Both the position numbers and the translations under genes were made by a program. Below are positions 1 to 8,116 of a stretch of 64,000 nt of DNA, piece after piece (position 1 is the stretch's first letter; every line of letters begins with the position of its first letter). The notes below the pieces were generated by a model. That model searched no databases and was not told where the DNA came from. It saw only the letters and a list, made by a program, of their open reading frames with translations. The DNA comes from Pseudomonas cremoricolorata DSM 17059 = NBRC 16634 (lineage in GTDB: Bacteria; Pseudomonadota; Gammaproteobacteria; Pseudomonadales; Pseudomonadaceae), in contig NZ_AUEA01000006.1 in the NCBI RefSeq assembly GCF_000425745.1, positions 124,001 to 188,000 of the forward strand, written 5' to 3'.

Positions 1-36
1 CAAGTTGGCGGCGAAACGCCCGAGGGCTGAGCGCCG

Positions 37-1665
37 TTAAAAGTCCATCCCCGCCACCGACAGATGCCGCGCATACCACGGCCGCTTGGGCACGCGCCGC
101 ACCAGCCCGGCGATGCCGTCATCTTCATTGGCGAAGATGATGCGCAGCGCAAGCTTCATGGTCTCGACGTCCATTTCCACCGACTTGCCCGGCCGCACCC
201 CCGGCACGCTGCTGCAGCCGTGGGTGTCCGGGCCCAGCCATGGGTCAGCCACTTCGACCCAGCGGCCCGGGGCGAACCATGCCACGTCGTTGACCACCAG
301 CCGCCGCACCTGACCGGGATGGAAGCGCTCGTGAGCGGCGAACCAGTCGTCGATCCGGTCGTCGATCCAGCCGTGGAAGCGCCAGAACACCGGGTGTACG
401 TGGGAGGAAAACGGGTCGCCGAGAAAGTCGTTCTCGGCGCTGAACCAGCGCGGTGCGAAGTCATCCTGGCTGCGCCCATAGGGCACCGGCACGCCATTGG
501 ACGGATCGCGCGGCACGGCCGCCCAGCGCATGTGCAGCCAGTCGTGCAGCCCCAACTCCATCTCCGAGCCAAGCTGGCCCAGGGTCAGCCCGGCCAGATA
601 GCGCGGGTCGCGGTATTGCGATTCCCACAGGGCGAAGTTGGCGTGGAAGGTTTCTTCGCGCTTGATGCCGCTGACCCACTCCGTGTAAGTCTCGTCCTCG
701 TCGGCCAGCCAGGTCGGCGGCAGCGCGTTGCCATCCTGGTTGTCGAAGTAGCGGGCAAAGCCCAGGCGGTCGCGCTCGAGCGGCGGCTGCGGCAGGGGGA
801 AATGCTGCCAGGCAGGCAACGGCTGCAAGGCGCGGGCGCTGGCCAGCATGTGCCGGTGCATGAAGAAGAAGTCCACGCCCGAGCCATTGCGGTCCTTGTG
901 CCGGCCACGGGCGTCGCGTTCGCGGCTGCGCGGCCCTGGCTGCCAGCCCAGGCCGCGCAGGGCCTCGCGTTTGTCTTCAGGCAGCTTGTGCCACTGGTCG
1001 CGGCTGGCGTGCCAGAGCTGGTGGAACAGCCTGTGTTCAGGCGAAATCAGCCAGTCGAGCAACACTGGCTCCAGTCCGGTGCGCAGGCGTGCCTCGGGAA
1101 ACAGCTGCTTGATGGCGACGAAGCGGTTGTCCTGCTCGGCCAGGGCCAGCGGGCGTTGCAGGTCGAGCAACTGGCCGCTGAAGGTGTCGCTGCCGGCGTT
1201 GCCGAACTGATCCCAGACCTCGTCGATCTTGATCGCCAGCTCCCAGCGCGGCGCGCTGGTGTTGGCCGGCACCAGGCGCCAGTACAGCAGGCCGGCATCG
1301 TCGCGGCGCAGGTCTCCGATCAGTTGGTAGGCCGGCGCCGGCTCGTCGCGCAGGCGCTCTGGGGTGTCGAGGCAGCCGCGGATGCCGCGGCCGCGGGCGG
1401 CGATGTCGATGAACAGTTGCAGCGGCTGCTCGGGCACGCCGGGCAAGCCGGCGTCCTGACCGAACAGGCGCAGGTCCCAGATACCGCGCAAACGGTTGGC
1501 CAGGTGTTGTTCGGCAACGTCAGTCAGATCCACGGTGGCTTCGCCGGGGGTCTCCGGTTCCTCGTCGTCCGGCCTGGTCAGTTCGCGGTGGCCGTAGTAG
1601 CTCGCCGGCACGGCAGCGCCCAGCAGCGCCGCAGCGGCCATGAAGCCGCGTCGAGAAATCGTCAT
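37..1665 (-). CDS. pvdP: PvdP, pyoverdine-maturation tyrosinase (Tat substrate)
   Basis: Periplasmic copper tyrosinase that oxidises the ferribactin chromophore precursor during pyoverdine maturation. The N-terminus has a twin-arginine signal (SRRGFMAAAALLGA) followed by a hydrophobic stretch. Histidines in FFMHRHM, LHDWLHMRW and SSHVHPVFWRFHGW fit the two copper-binding sites of type-3 copper proteins. The length, about 540 residues, is usual for PvdP. I chose the ATG at 1665 because AGGTGG lies just upstream of it; an ATG seven codons further upstream is possible. The gene is divergent from pvdM, and a perfect PvdS-type box on its own strand lies at 1711-1734. The call rests on whole-protein resemblance plus the pvdM/pvdN context. 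Confidence 0.93.
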   Translation of the reverse strand: MTISRRGFMAAAALLGAAVPASYYGHRELTRPDDEEPETPGEATVDLTDVAEQHLANRLRGIWDLRLFGQDAGLPGVPEQPLQLFIDIAARGRGIRGCLDTPERLRDEPAPAYQLIGDLRRDDAGLLYWRLVPANTSAPRWELAIKIDEVWDQFGNAGSDTFSGQLLDLQRPLALAEQDNRFVAIKQLFPEARLRTGLEPVLLDWLISPEHRLFHQLWHASRDQWHKLPEDKREALRGLGWQPGPRSRERDARGRHKDRNGSGVDFFFMHRHMLASARALQPLPAWQHFPLPQPPLERDRLGFARYFDNQDGNALPPTWLADEDETYTEWVSGIKREETFHANFALWESQYRDPRYLAGLTLGQLGSEMELGLHDWLHMRWAAVPRDPSNGVPVPYGRSQDDFAPRWFSAENDFLGDPFSSHVHPVFWRFHGWIDDRIDDWFAAHERFHPGQVRRLVVNDVAWFAPGRWVEVADPWLGPDTHGCSSVPGVRPGKSVEMDVETMKLALRIIFANEDDGIAGLVRRVPKRPWYARHLSVAGMDF

Positions 1666-1710
1666 TACCCCACCTGTGTTCGCCATGAAGCAGGCGCCAT
1701 CCCAGCAAGA

Positions 1711-1734
1711 ACGTACGCTGGGCCGGCAAATTTA
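1711..1734 (-). promoter_or_regulatory. PvdS (iron-starvation sigma) promoter box of pvdP
   Basis: On the minus strand this reads TAAAT, exactly 16 bases, then CGT, the known PvdS-dependent promoter signature in fluorescent pseudomonads. It ends about 45 bases before the chosen pvdP start. It is paired back to back with a second perfect box for pvdM. Confidence 0.85.
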
Positions 1735-1758
1735 GCGGGCCGGCCACCCGCCGCCCGG

Positions 1759-1782
1759 TAAATTTGCCCGCGCCATGCTCGT
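1759..1782 (+). promoter_or_regulatory. PvdS promoter box of pvdM-pvdN
   Basis: TAAAT at 1759-1763 and CGT at 1780-1782 are separated by exactly 16 bases, a perfect match to the iron-starvation box. It lies about 50 bases upstream of the pvdM start. Pyoverdine genes are expected to respond to iron through Fur and PvdS; pvdS itself is not in this window. Confidence 0.87.
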
Positions 1783-1832
1783 CCTCCCCTGATAGCCCAG
1801 GCCCCGCATCCGTGACCCGTATCGAGATGGCA

Positions 1833-3182
1833 ATGACAAGATCGCGCAGCAACAAGACCCTGTATTTCGGCCTGCCCCTGGCGCTGTTGCTTGGGGTAGG
1901 TGGTTATGTCGCCTGGCGTTTGCTCGACCCGGCCCCGGCCTACCCGGCCAAAGTGGTGCGCCAGGCCAATGAACTGCAGGAGCGGCTGATTTCGTTCGAC
2001 AGCCATATCACCTTGCCGCTGAGCTTCGGCACCGAGGAGCGTGAGGCGGATAAATCCGGACCCGGTCAGTTCGACCTGGCCAAGGCCGCGCAGGGCCGCT
2101 TGTCGGGCGCGGCGCTGACCATTTTCGGCTGGCCGGAAATCTGGAACGGCGCCGACGCACCGCATCGCCCCACCCCAGGCTTCGTCGAGGAAGCACGCAA
2201 TCAGCAGGAAGTGCGCTACAAGGCCATCACCGGCATGGTCCGCGACTTCCCGCAGCAGGTCGGCATCGCCTATAGCCCCGACGACATGCGGCGCCTGCAC
2301 GGTGAGGGCAAGTTCGCGATTTTCATCAGCATGCTCAACGCCTATCCCCTGGGCCACGACCTCGACCGCCTCGACCAGTGGGCGGCGCGCGGCATGCGCA
2401 TGTTCGGCTTCAACTACATCGGCAACAACGACTGGTCCGATTCCTCACGCCCGCTGCCGTTTCTCAACGACTCGCCTGACGCCCTGGGCGGGCTCTCGGA
2501 CCTGGGCAAGCACGCGGTAGCACGGCTCAACGATCTGGGGGTGATCATCGATGTGTCGCACATGTCGACGCCTGCGCTGGAGCAGGTTGCGGCCTTGAGC
2601 CGGGCGCCGATCGTCGCCTCGCACTCGGTGCCGCGGGCCTTCGTCGACATTCCGCGCAACCTCAGCGACAAGGAAATGCGCCTGATCCGCGACAGTGGCG
2701 GTGTGGTGCAGATCGTGGCGTTTTCCGCCTACCTCAAGCCGATGACGCAGAAGACCCAGGACAAACTCAATGCCCTGCGCAGCCAGTTCGACCTGCCGCC
2801 ACTGCCCAACCAAGCCATGGCGCTGATGCCGGGCGACCCGGTGATCGCCGCCTGGAGCGAACAGAAATTCGGCAGCTACGCCAGCCAGTTCTACGCCCTG
2901 CTCGAAGAAGAACCCAAGGCCAGCCTCAAGGAGTTCGGCGACGCCATCGACTACGCCGTGCGCAAGATCGGTATCGACCACGTCGGCATCGCCTCGGACT
3001 TCAACGAAGGCGGCGGCATCGATGGCTGGAACGATGTCAGCGAGTCGCGCAACGTCACCGCCGAACTGCTGCAGCGCGGCTACTCCGAAGCCGATATCGG
3101 CAAGCTCTGGGGCGGCAATTTCCTGCGCACCTGGGCCCAGGTACAACACGCTGGTAAATCCCCCTCGCCCTCCGTGCAGTGA
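1833..3182 (+). CDS. pvdM: PvdM, periplasmic dipeptidase-like pyoverdine-maturation protein
   Basis: Member of the renal (membrane) dipeptidase family. PvdM is needed in the periplasm for PvdP-dependent maturation of ferribactin. The sequence opens with a basic stretch and one hydrophobic segment (LYFGLPLALLLGVGGYVAW), then the dipeptidase barrel, with a metal-site-like ISFDSHITLP where family members have a D-x-H motif, VIIDVSHMS and ASHSVPRAF. It ends near 449 residues, normal for PvdM. ATG codons occur at 1827 and 1833; I took the second. Seven bases separate it from pvdN, so the two are an operon driven by the box at 1759-1782. It is divergent from pvdP. Confidence 0.92.
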   Translation: MTRSRSNKTLYFGLPLALLLGVGGYVAWRLLDPAPAYPAKVVRQANELQERLISFDSHITLPLSFGTEEREADKSGPGQFDLAKAAQGRLSGAALTIFGWPEIWNGADAPHRPTPGFVEEARNQQEVRYKAITGMVRDFPQQVGIAYSPDDMRRLHGEGKFAIFISMLNAYPLGHDLDRLDQWAARGMRMFGFNYIGNNDWSDSSRPLPFLNDSPDALGGLSDLGKHAVARLNDLGVIIDVSHMSTPALEQVAALSRAPIVASHSVPRAFVDIPRNLSDKEMRLIRDSGGVVQIVAFSAYLKPMTQKTQDKLNALRSQFDLPPLPNQAMALMPGDPVIAAWSEQKFGSYASQFYALLEEEPKASLKEFGDAIDYAVRKIGIDHVGIASDFNEGGGIDGWNDVSESRNVTAELLQRGYSEADIGKLWGGNFLRTWAQVQHAGKSPSPSVQ

Positions 3183-3189
3183 CCCAACC

Positions 3190-4473
3190 ATGAGCGACCG
3201 TCGTACCTTCCTCAAACAGGCGGGCCTGCTCGCCGTGGCGCTGCCGCTTGGCGCGAGCCTCGAAGGCTGCGCGCATGCAGCTCCCCTGGCCAGCAGCAGC
3301 GCGAGCAAATGGACGCAGTTGCAAGGGCTGTTCGACCTCGACCCGGACTACCTGCACTTCGCCAATTTCCTCATCACCTCGCACCCGCGCCCGGTGCGTG
3401 AGGCCATCGCCCGCCACCGCGCCTGGCTCGACCGCAACCCGGCGCTGGCGATGGACTGGGACCGCCAGGAAACCTGGCGGCACGAGGCGCAGGTGCGCGA
3501 GTGGGCCGGGCGCTACCTCAACGCCCGGCCGGGGCAGATCGCCCTGACCGGCAGCACCACCGAGGGTCTGGCGATGATCTACGGCGGCGTTCAGGTGCGG
3601 CCGGATCAGGAAATCCTCACCACCCGCCATGAGCACTACTCGACTTACTACAGCCTGGCCTTTCGCAGCGAGCGCCAAGGCACCCAGGTGCGCAAGATCA
3701 GCCTGTTCGACGACCCTGCCCAGGTGTCGGTGGAGCAGATTCTCGACACCATCGACCGCGCCATCGCCCCAAATACCCGCGTACTGGGCATGACCTGGGT
3801 GCATTCGAGCAGTGGCGTGAAACTGCCGGTGGAGCAGATCGGCGCGCTGGTGGCGCGGCACAACCAAAACCGCAGCGAGGCCGAGCGCATTCTCTACGTG
3901 ATCGACGGCGTGCATGGCTTTGGCGTCGAAGACCTGGATTTTGCGCGCATGAACTGCGACTTCTTCATCGCCGGCACCCACAAATGGCTGTTCGGCCCAC
4001 GCGGCACCGGGCTGATCTGCGCGCGCAGCGAAACCGTGGAACATCTCACGCCGATGATTCCGACGTTCTCTGAAGACGAGAATTTCGCCACCCGTTTCAC
4101 CCCCGGCGGCTACCACGCCTTCGAGCACCGCTGGGCGCTGGATGAGGCCTTCAAACTGCACCTGCAACTGGGCAAGGCCCAGGTGCAGGCGCGCATCCAC
4201 CAGCTCAACGGCTATCTGCGCGAGCAATTGCTCAGCCGACGCGATATCGAACTAGTGACGCCGCGCAGCCCGGCGTTGTCGTCGGGCTTCACCTTCTTCC
4301 GGGCCAAGGGCCGTGACTGCGATCAAGTGGCCGCAGCGCTGCTCGCGCGCAAGGTCAACGTCGATGCCGTGGCGCGCGACGTTGGCCCGGTGATTCGCAC
4401 CGCCCCTGGCCTGCTCAATGATGAGGCGCAGATCGATCGACTGATGGCGCAGCTGTCGGCCGTGCTGGCCTGA
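3190..4473 (+). CDS. pvdN: PvdN, Tat-exported PLP enzyme of pyoverdine side-chain modification
   Basis: Pyridoxal-phosphate enzyme of the class V aminotransferase fold that acts in the periplasm on the glutamate side chain of pyoverdine, giving the succinamide form. The N-terminus is a Tat signal (SDRRTFLKQAG then LLAVALPLGASLEGC). The PLP lysine is K265 in AGTHKWLFGPRGTG, and IDGVHGFG supplies the cofactor-contacting aspartate region. About 427 residues, full length. It lies directly downstream of pvdM. In many pseudomonads pvdO follows pvdN; here a hydrolase gene follows instead. Confidence 0.92.
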   Translation: MSDRRTFLKQAGLLAVALPLGASLEGCAHAAPLASSSASKWTQLQGLFDLDPDYLHFANFLITSHPRPVREAIARHRAWLDRNPALAMDWDRQETWRHEAQVREWAGRYLNARPGQIALTGSTTEGLAMIYGGVQVRPDQEILTTRHEHYSTYYSLAFRSERQGTQVRKISLFDDPAQVSVEQILDTIDRAIAPNTRVLGMTWVHSSSGVKLPVEQIGALVARHNQNRSEAERILYVIDGVHGFGVEDLDFARMNCDFFIAGTHKWLFGPRGTGLICARSETVEHLTPMIPTFSEDENFATRFTPGGYHAFEHRWALDEAFKLHLQLGKAQVQARIHQLNGYLREQLLSRRDIELVTPRSPALSSGFTFFRAKGRDCDQVAAALLARKVNVDAVARDVGPVIRTAPGLLNDEAQIDRLMAQLSAVLA

Positions 4474-4531
4474 ACCCGTTCTCGCTGCGCACGGCTTGCC
4501 TGCGTGCAGCGTTTGCCAAGAGGAACCCGCT

Positions 4532-5497
4532 ATGCCGCTGGACCCTGACCTGGAAGGTTTTCTGGAACTGGCCGAACTCGGCCGCATGACCGGCAAGAGC
4601 CAGCCGATGCACCACCTGAGCGTGAGCCAGGCGCGTGAGGAGTTCGAGCGCAGCTCGCAGATTCTCGACCCCTCGCCCCCCGCTGCGCTGGAGGTGGTGG
4701 TGCACAGCCTCGACACGCGCGACGGCGCTTGCATCGAGGCGCGGCTGTACCGCGCTGCGGGCACAGGGGAACGTGCGCTGCCGTGCATCCTGTATTTGCA
4801 TGGCGGCGGCTATGTGGTCGGCAGTCTCGATTCGCACGACTCGATCTGCCGGCGTCTGGCCGCAGACGGTGAATTCGCCGTGCTGGCCCCGGCCTACCGG
4901 CTGGCCCCCGAGCAACGCTTCCCGGTGGCCGTGAACGACGCCCAGGACAGCGCCGAGTGGCTGCATGCGCATGCCGAATCGCTCGGCCTCGACCCGCAGC
5001 GGCTGATCGTCGCCGGCGACAGCGCCGGGGCGACCCTGGCTACAGTACTGGCGATCAGCGCAGCGTGCGCACCCCAGGCGCAGGGTTTCGCACCCTGCGC
5101 ACAATTGCTGTTCTACCCGGTCGCCGACGTGGCGCAGACCCGCCCCTCGCACCAGCGCTTCGATGAGGGGTATCTGCTGGAAAGCGACACCCTCGAGTGG
5201 TTCTACCAGCACTACCTGGGCGAGCCGGCGCAGCGCCATGACTGGCGGGTCTCGCCGCTGCGCGCCGAAAGCCTACCCGTGCTGGCGCCGGCCTACCTGA
5301 GCCTGGCCGAGTACGACCCGCTGCATGACGAGGGTCTGGCCTACGCTGAGCACCTGCGCGCCAGCGGCACGCCGCTCACCCTGGTTACCCAGCACGGGCT
5401 GACCCATGACTTCCTGCGCATGTCCGGCATCACTGGGCAGGTCGAGGGCATCTATCGTACGGTTGGCGAGTGGTTGCGTGCGCAGCTCAATTCCTAG
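4532..5497 (+). CDS. Alpha/beta hydrolase, hormone-sensitive-lipase type
   Basis: Predicted cytoplasmic carboxylesterase of the HSL/acetyl-hydrolase family, 321 residues. Visible motifs are the oxyanion motif HGGGYVVGS (about residues 90-98), the nucleophile elbow GDSAGAT (about 165), DPLHDEG (acid) and GLTHDF (histidine) near the C-terminus. The ATG at 4532 is preceded by AGGAA. It lies 58 bases after pvdN on the same strand, with no iron-starvation box of its own, so it may be co-transcribed with pvdM-pvdN. A role in siderophore release or processing is possible from its position but is not shown by the sequence. Confidence 0.85.
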   Translation: MPLDPDLEGFLELAELGRMTGKSQPMHHLSVSQAREEFERSSQILDPSPPAALEVVVHSLDTRDGACIEARLYRAAGTGERALPCILYLHGGGYVVGSLDSHDSICRRLAADGEFAVLAPAYRLAPEQRFPVAVNDAQDSAEWLHAHAESLGLDPQRLIVAGDSAGATLATVLAISAACAPQAQGFAPCAQLLFYPVADVAQTRPSHQRFDEGYLLESDTLEWFYQHYLGEPAQRHDWRVSPLRAESLPVLAPAYLSLAEYDPLHDEGLAYAEHLRASGTPLTLVTQHGLTHDFLRMSGITGQVEGIYRTVGEWLRAQLNS

Positions 5498-5501
5498 CCG
5501 A

Positions 5502-5525
5502 TAAATCGACCTGTGCGGCGCTCGT
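5502..5525 (+). promoter_or_regulatory. PvdS promoter box of the siderophore-interacting protein gene
   Basis: TAAAT at 5502-5506, 16 bases, then CGT at 5523-5525. This is a perfect iron-starvation box 35 bases before the start at 5560. It gives independent evidence that the flavoprotein gene belongs to the pyoverdine regulon. Confidence 0.83.
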
Positions 5526-5559
5526 TCCTTCAGGGAACCCGCCGTACAGGAACCCTGCC

Positions 5560-6516
5560 ATGTCCTCCGCTTCCGCCAGCGCCCAGGCCGACCGCGCCGA
5601 GCCCTCCCCCGCAGCGCAACCGCCCAGCGGCTATCGCCTGTTCGACCTCAGGGTCAAGCGCCGCCTGCACATCACCCCATCGCTGCTGCGCCTGGTGTTC
5701 ACCGGCGCCGACGTGGCGCAGATGAACACCCTGGCCCCCGATCAGCGGGTGAAGTTGCTGTTCCCTGCCGCCGATGGCTCGCTACCGGCCTTCGACAACC
5801 GCGTGCACTGGAACGACGCGCGACGCCAGCTACCGCTCGCCCAGCGCCCACCGATGCGCACCTACACCATTCGCGCCCTGCGCCGCGACGCAGCGGAAGT
5901 GGATGTCGATTTCGTGCTGCACGGCATCAACGGCCCGGCCTCGGCCTGGGCGACCCATGCCGCAGAGGGCGACCGGGTGCAGATGGTCGCGCCCAACCTG
6001 GCCTTTGCCGGCGACCCCGGTGGCTACGAATGGAAGCCACCGCAGGGCCTGCAACGGCTGCTGCTGGTAGGCGATGAAACCGCCTTGCCGGCCATCGCCG
6101 GGATTCTCCAACAACTGGCCGAACAGGCCAGCCAGGCCCATGTGCAAGCGTTCATCGAGGTGCCATTGCTGGCCGACTGCCTGGACCTGCCGCAGCCGAT
6201 CCACACCGAACTGCACTGGCTGGCCCGCGAGCGAACAGCCAGCGCACATGGCCAGGCCATGCTCGATGCCGTGCGCGAACAGGCCTGGCTACCGCGCGCA
6301 GCGGCTGCGGCGTCTGGCGAACTGGATGAGCTGAATATCGACGAAGAGATTCTCTGGGAGCAGGCCAGCGGCGAGGGCGAGGAGTTTCACGCCTGGATCG
6401 CCGGCGAGTCGTCGACGGTGATGACCCTGCGCCGCTGGCTGATTCAGGAACGCGGCCTCGACCGCCAGAACCTCAGCCTGATGGGCTACTGGCGCGCCGG
6501 GCGCAGCCTCGATTAA
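5560..6516 (+). CDS. Siderophore-interacting protein (FAD-dependent ferric-siderophore reductase)
   Basis: Predicted cytoplasmic flavoprotein of the SIP/ViuB family that reduces ferric siderophore to free the iron. An Ala/Pro-rich N-terminus of about 25 residues precedes the FAD-binding barrel, with the flavin motif RTYTIRALRRD near residue 104, LLVGDETALPAI for the nucleotide site, and the family's C-terminal WIAGES...MGYWRAGRSLD. The length (318) is slightly longer than usual because of an insert around residues 240-275. The ATG at 5560 follows CAGGAACC. A perfect PvdS box precedes it, and it is convergent with pvdH. Confidence 0.88.
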   Translation: MSSASASAQADRAEPSPAAQPPSGYRLFDLRVKRRLHITPSLLRLVFTGADVAQMNTLAPDQRVKLLFPAADGSLPAFDNRVHWNDARRQLPLAQRPPMRTYTIRALRRDAAEVDVDFVLHGINGPASAWATHAAEGDRVQMVAPNLAFAGDPGGYEWKPPQGLQRLLLVGDETALPAIAGILQQLAEQASQAHVQAFIEVPLLADCLDLPQPIHTELHWLARERTASAHGQAMLDAVREQAWLPRAAAAASGELDELNIDEEILWEQASGEGEEFHAWIAGESSTVMTLRRWLIQERGLDRQNLSLMGYWRAGRSLD

Positions 6517-6539
6517 GCACATCTCCGAGCCGTACACGC

Positions 6540-6579
6540 AAAAGCCGCGAACAGCCGTAAAGCTGCTCGCGGCTTTTGC
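6540..6579. terminator. Bidirectional hairpin between siderophore-interacting protein gene and pvdH
   Basis: CAAAAGCCGCGA and TCGCGGCTTTTG form a perfect 12-base inverted repeat around a 16-base loop. Each arm ends in an A or T run, so it can terminate the convergent genes in both directions. Confidence 0.85.
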
Positions 6580-6586
6580 CTCGCGC

Positions 6587-7984
6587 TCAGGCGGCCAGCG
6601 CGGCGCGCACGGCCTGGGCGAAACGCTCGGCCACTTCGTCGATCTGCTCGGCGCTGATGATCAGCGGTGGCAAGAAGCGCACCACCGCACCATGCCGGCC
6701 GCCCAACTCGACGATCAGCCCGCGACGCAGGCATTCACGCTGCACCTTGGGCGCCAGCTGGCGGCAGGCCGGCGGGTGACCTTGGGCATCCGCCACACCT
6801 GCCGGATCGACTAGCTCGACACCCAGCATCAGGCCGCGCCCACGGATATCGCCCAGTTGCGGGTAGTCGCGCTGCAACTGGCGCAGATGCCCGCAGAGGC
6901 GCTCGCCCATGGCTGCGGCGTGGCTGGCCAGGTCGTGCTCGAGCAGGTAATCGATGACCGCAGAGCCGGCGGCCATGGCCATCTGGTTGCCGCGGAAAGT
7001 GCCGGCATGGGCGCCCGGCCCCCACTGGTCGAGCCATTCGCGGTAGACCACCACCGCCAGCGGGAGGCTGCCGCCGATGGCCTTGGACAGCGTCACCACG
7101 TCGGGAACGATGCCGGCATGCTCGAAGGCGAACAGCTTGCCGGTGCGGGCGAAGCCGCTCTGGATTTCGTCGACGATCAGCGCCACGCCATGCTGCTCGG
7201 TGATACGCCGCAGACCGCGCAGCCACTCGACATCGGCCGGAATCATGCCGCCCTCGCCCTGCACCGCCTCGACGATCACTGCTGCAGGCAACTGCACGCC
7301 CGATTCAGGATCGTTGAACAGGTTCTCCAGGTAATGCAGGTTGGCCCGCACTCCGGCAGCGCCGCCCAGGCCGAACGGGCAGCGGTAGTCGTAGGGAAAG
7401 GGCAGGAACTGCACGTTGTTGTTGAGCAGCGCGCCCAGCGCTTTCTTCGGCCCCAGGCTGCCCATCAGGCTCAGCGCGCCCTGGGACATGCCGTGATAGG
7501 CGCCGTGGAAGGCCAGCACGTTACTGCGCCCGGTAGCGATACGTGCAAGCTTCAAGGCCGCCTCCACGGCATCGGTGCCGGTCGGGCCGCAGAACTGCAC
7601 CTTGGCTTCGCGGCGTAGTGCTTCGGGCAGCACGCCGAACAGGTCCTGGACGAAACGGTCCTTGACCGGAGTGGTGAGGTCGAGGGTGTGCAGCGGCAGC
7701 TCGTCGGCCAGCACGCGCTGAATCGCCTCGATCACCACCGGATGGTTGTGCCCCAGGGCGAGGGTGCCGGCACCGGCCAGGCAGTCGATGAACTGCCGCC
7801 CCTCGACGTCTTCCACGTAGATGCCGCGGGCGCGCTTGAGCGCCAGGGGAATACGCCGTGGATAGCTGCGGGCGTTGGATTCCTGTTGCTGCTGACGCAG
7901 CAGCAACGGGGAGTCGCTGAATTCGTACAAGGGCAGCGGCGCAGAAGCCGGCAGCACCTGGGCAAGGCTGGAAGCGCTAGACAT
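6587..7984 (-). CDS. pvdH: PvdH, diaminobutyrate-2-oxoglutarate aminotransferase
   Basis: PLP enzyme that makes L-2,4-diaminobutyrate from aspartate semialdehyde, a precursor of the pyoverdine chromophore. Class III aminotransferase fold with CGPTGTDAVEAALKLAR (phosphate/cofactor site), FHGAYHGMS, LIVDEIQSGFARTG and the PLP lysine K301 in TLSKAIGGSLP. Full length at 465 residues. I chose the ATG at 7984 (MSSASSLAQV) because AGGA lies about ten bases upstream; a start 37 codons earlier is open but would overlap the PvdS box at 8061-8084. Confidence 0.93.
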   Translation of the reverse strand: MSSASSLAQVLPASAPLPLYEFSDSPLLLRQQQQESNARSYPRRIPLALKRARGIYVEDVEGRQFIDCLAGAGTLALGHNHPVVIEAIQRVLADELPLHTLDLTTPVKDRFVQDLFGVLPEALRREAKVQFCGPTGTDAVEAALKLARIATGRSNVLAFHGAYHGMSQGALSLMGSLGPKKALGALLNNNVQFLPFPYDYRCPFGLGGAAGVRANLHYLENLFNDPESGVQLPAAVIVEAVQGEGGMIPADVEWLRGLRRITEQHGVALIVDEIQSGFARTGKLFAFEHAGIVPDVVTLSKAIGGSLPLAVVVYREWLDQWGPGAHAGTFRGNQMAMAAGSAVIDYLLEHDLASHAAAMGERLCGHLRQLQRDYPQLGDIRGRGLMLGVELVDPAGVADAQGHPPACRQLAPKVQRECLRRGLIVELGGRHGAVVRFLPPLIISAEQIDEVAERFAQAVRAALAA

Positions 7985-8060
7985 CGAAGAATCCTCGCAA
8001 GCATGCGTCAGTGGTCCGCCCAGCTCTGTTACCGGATATGTGCGGGGCAATGCTTGGAGA

Positions 8061-8084
8061 ACGCTTCGCCCAAGGGCGGATTTA
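8061..8084 (-). promoter_or_regulatory. PvdS promoter box of pvdH
   Basis: The minus strand reads TAAAT, 16 bases, CGT, a perfect iron-starvation box about 77 bases upstream of the pvdH start. It lies inside the longest possible reading frame of pvdH, which supports the shorter start. Confidence 0.85.
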
Positions 8085-8116
8085 GCGCTACGCAACAGAT
8101 TTTTACCGGGCGCCGC

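Noticed and set aside
64..1761. Long open frame (565 codons) on the plus strand opposite pvdP
   Set aside because: It is the antisense shadow of pvdP; the protein is low-complexity and Ala/Val/Gln-rich with no family features, while the minus strand has clear tyrosinase motifs.
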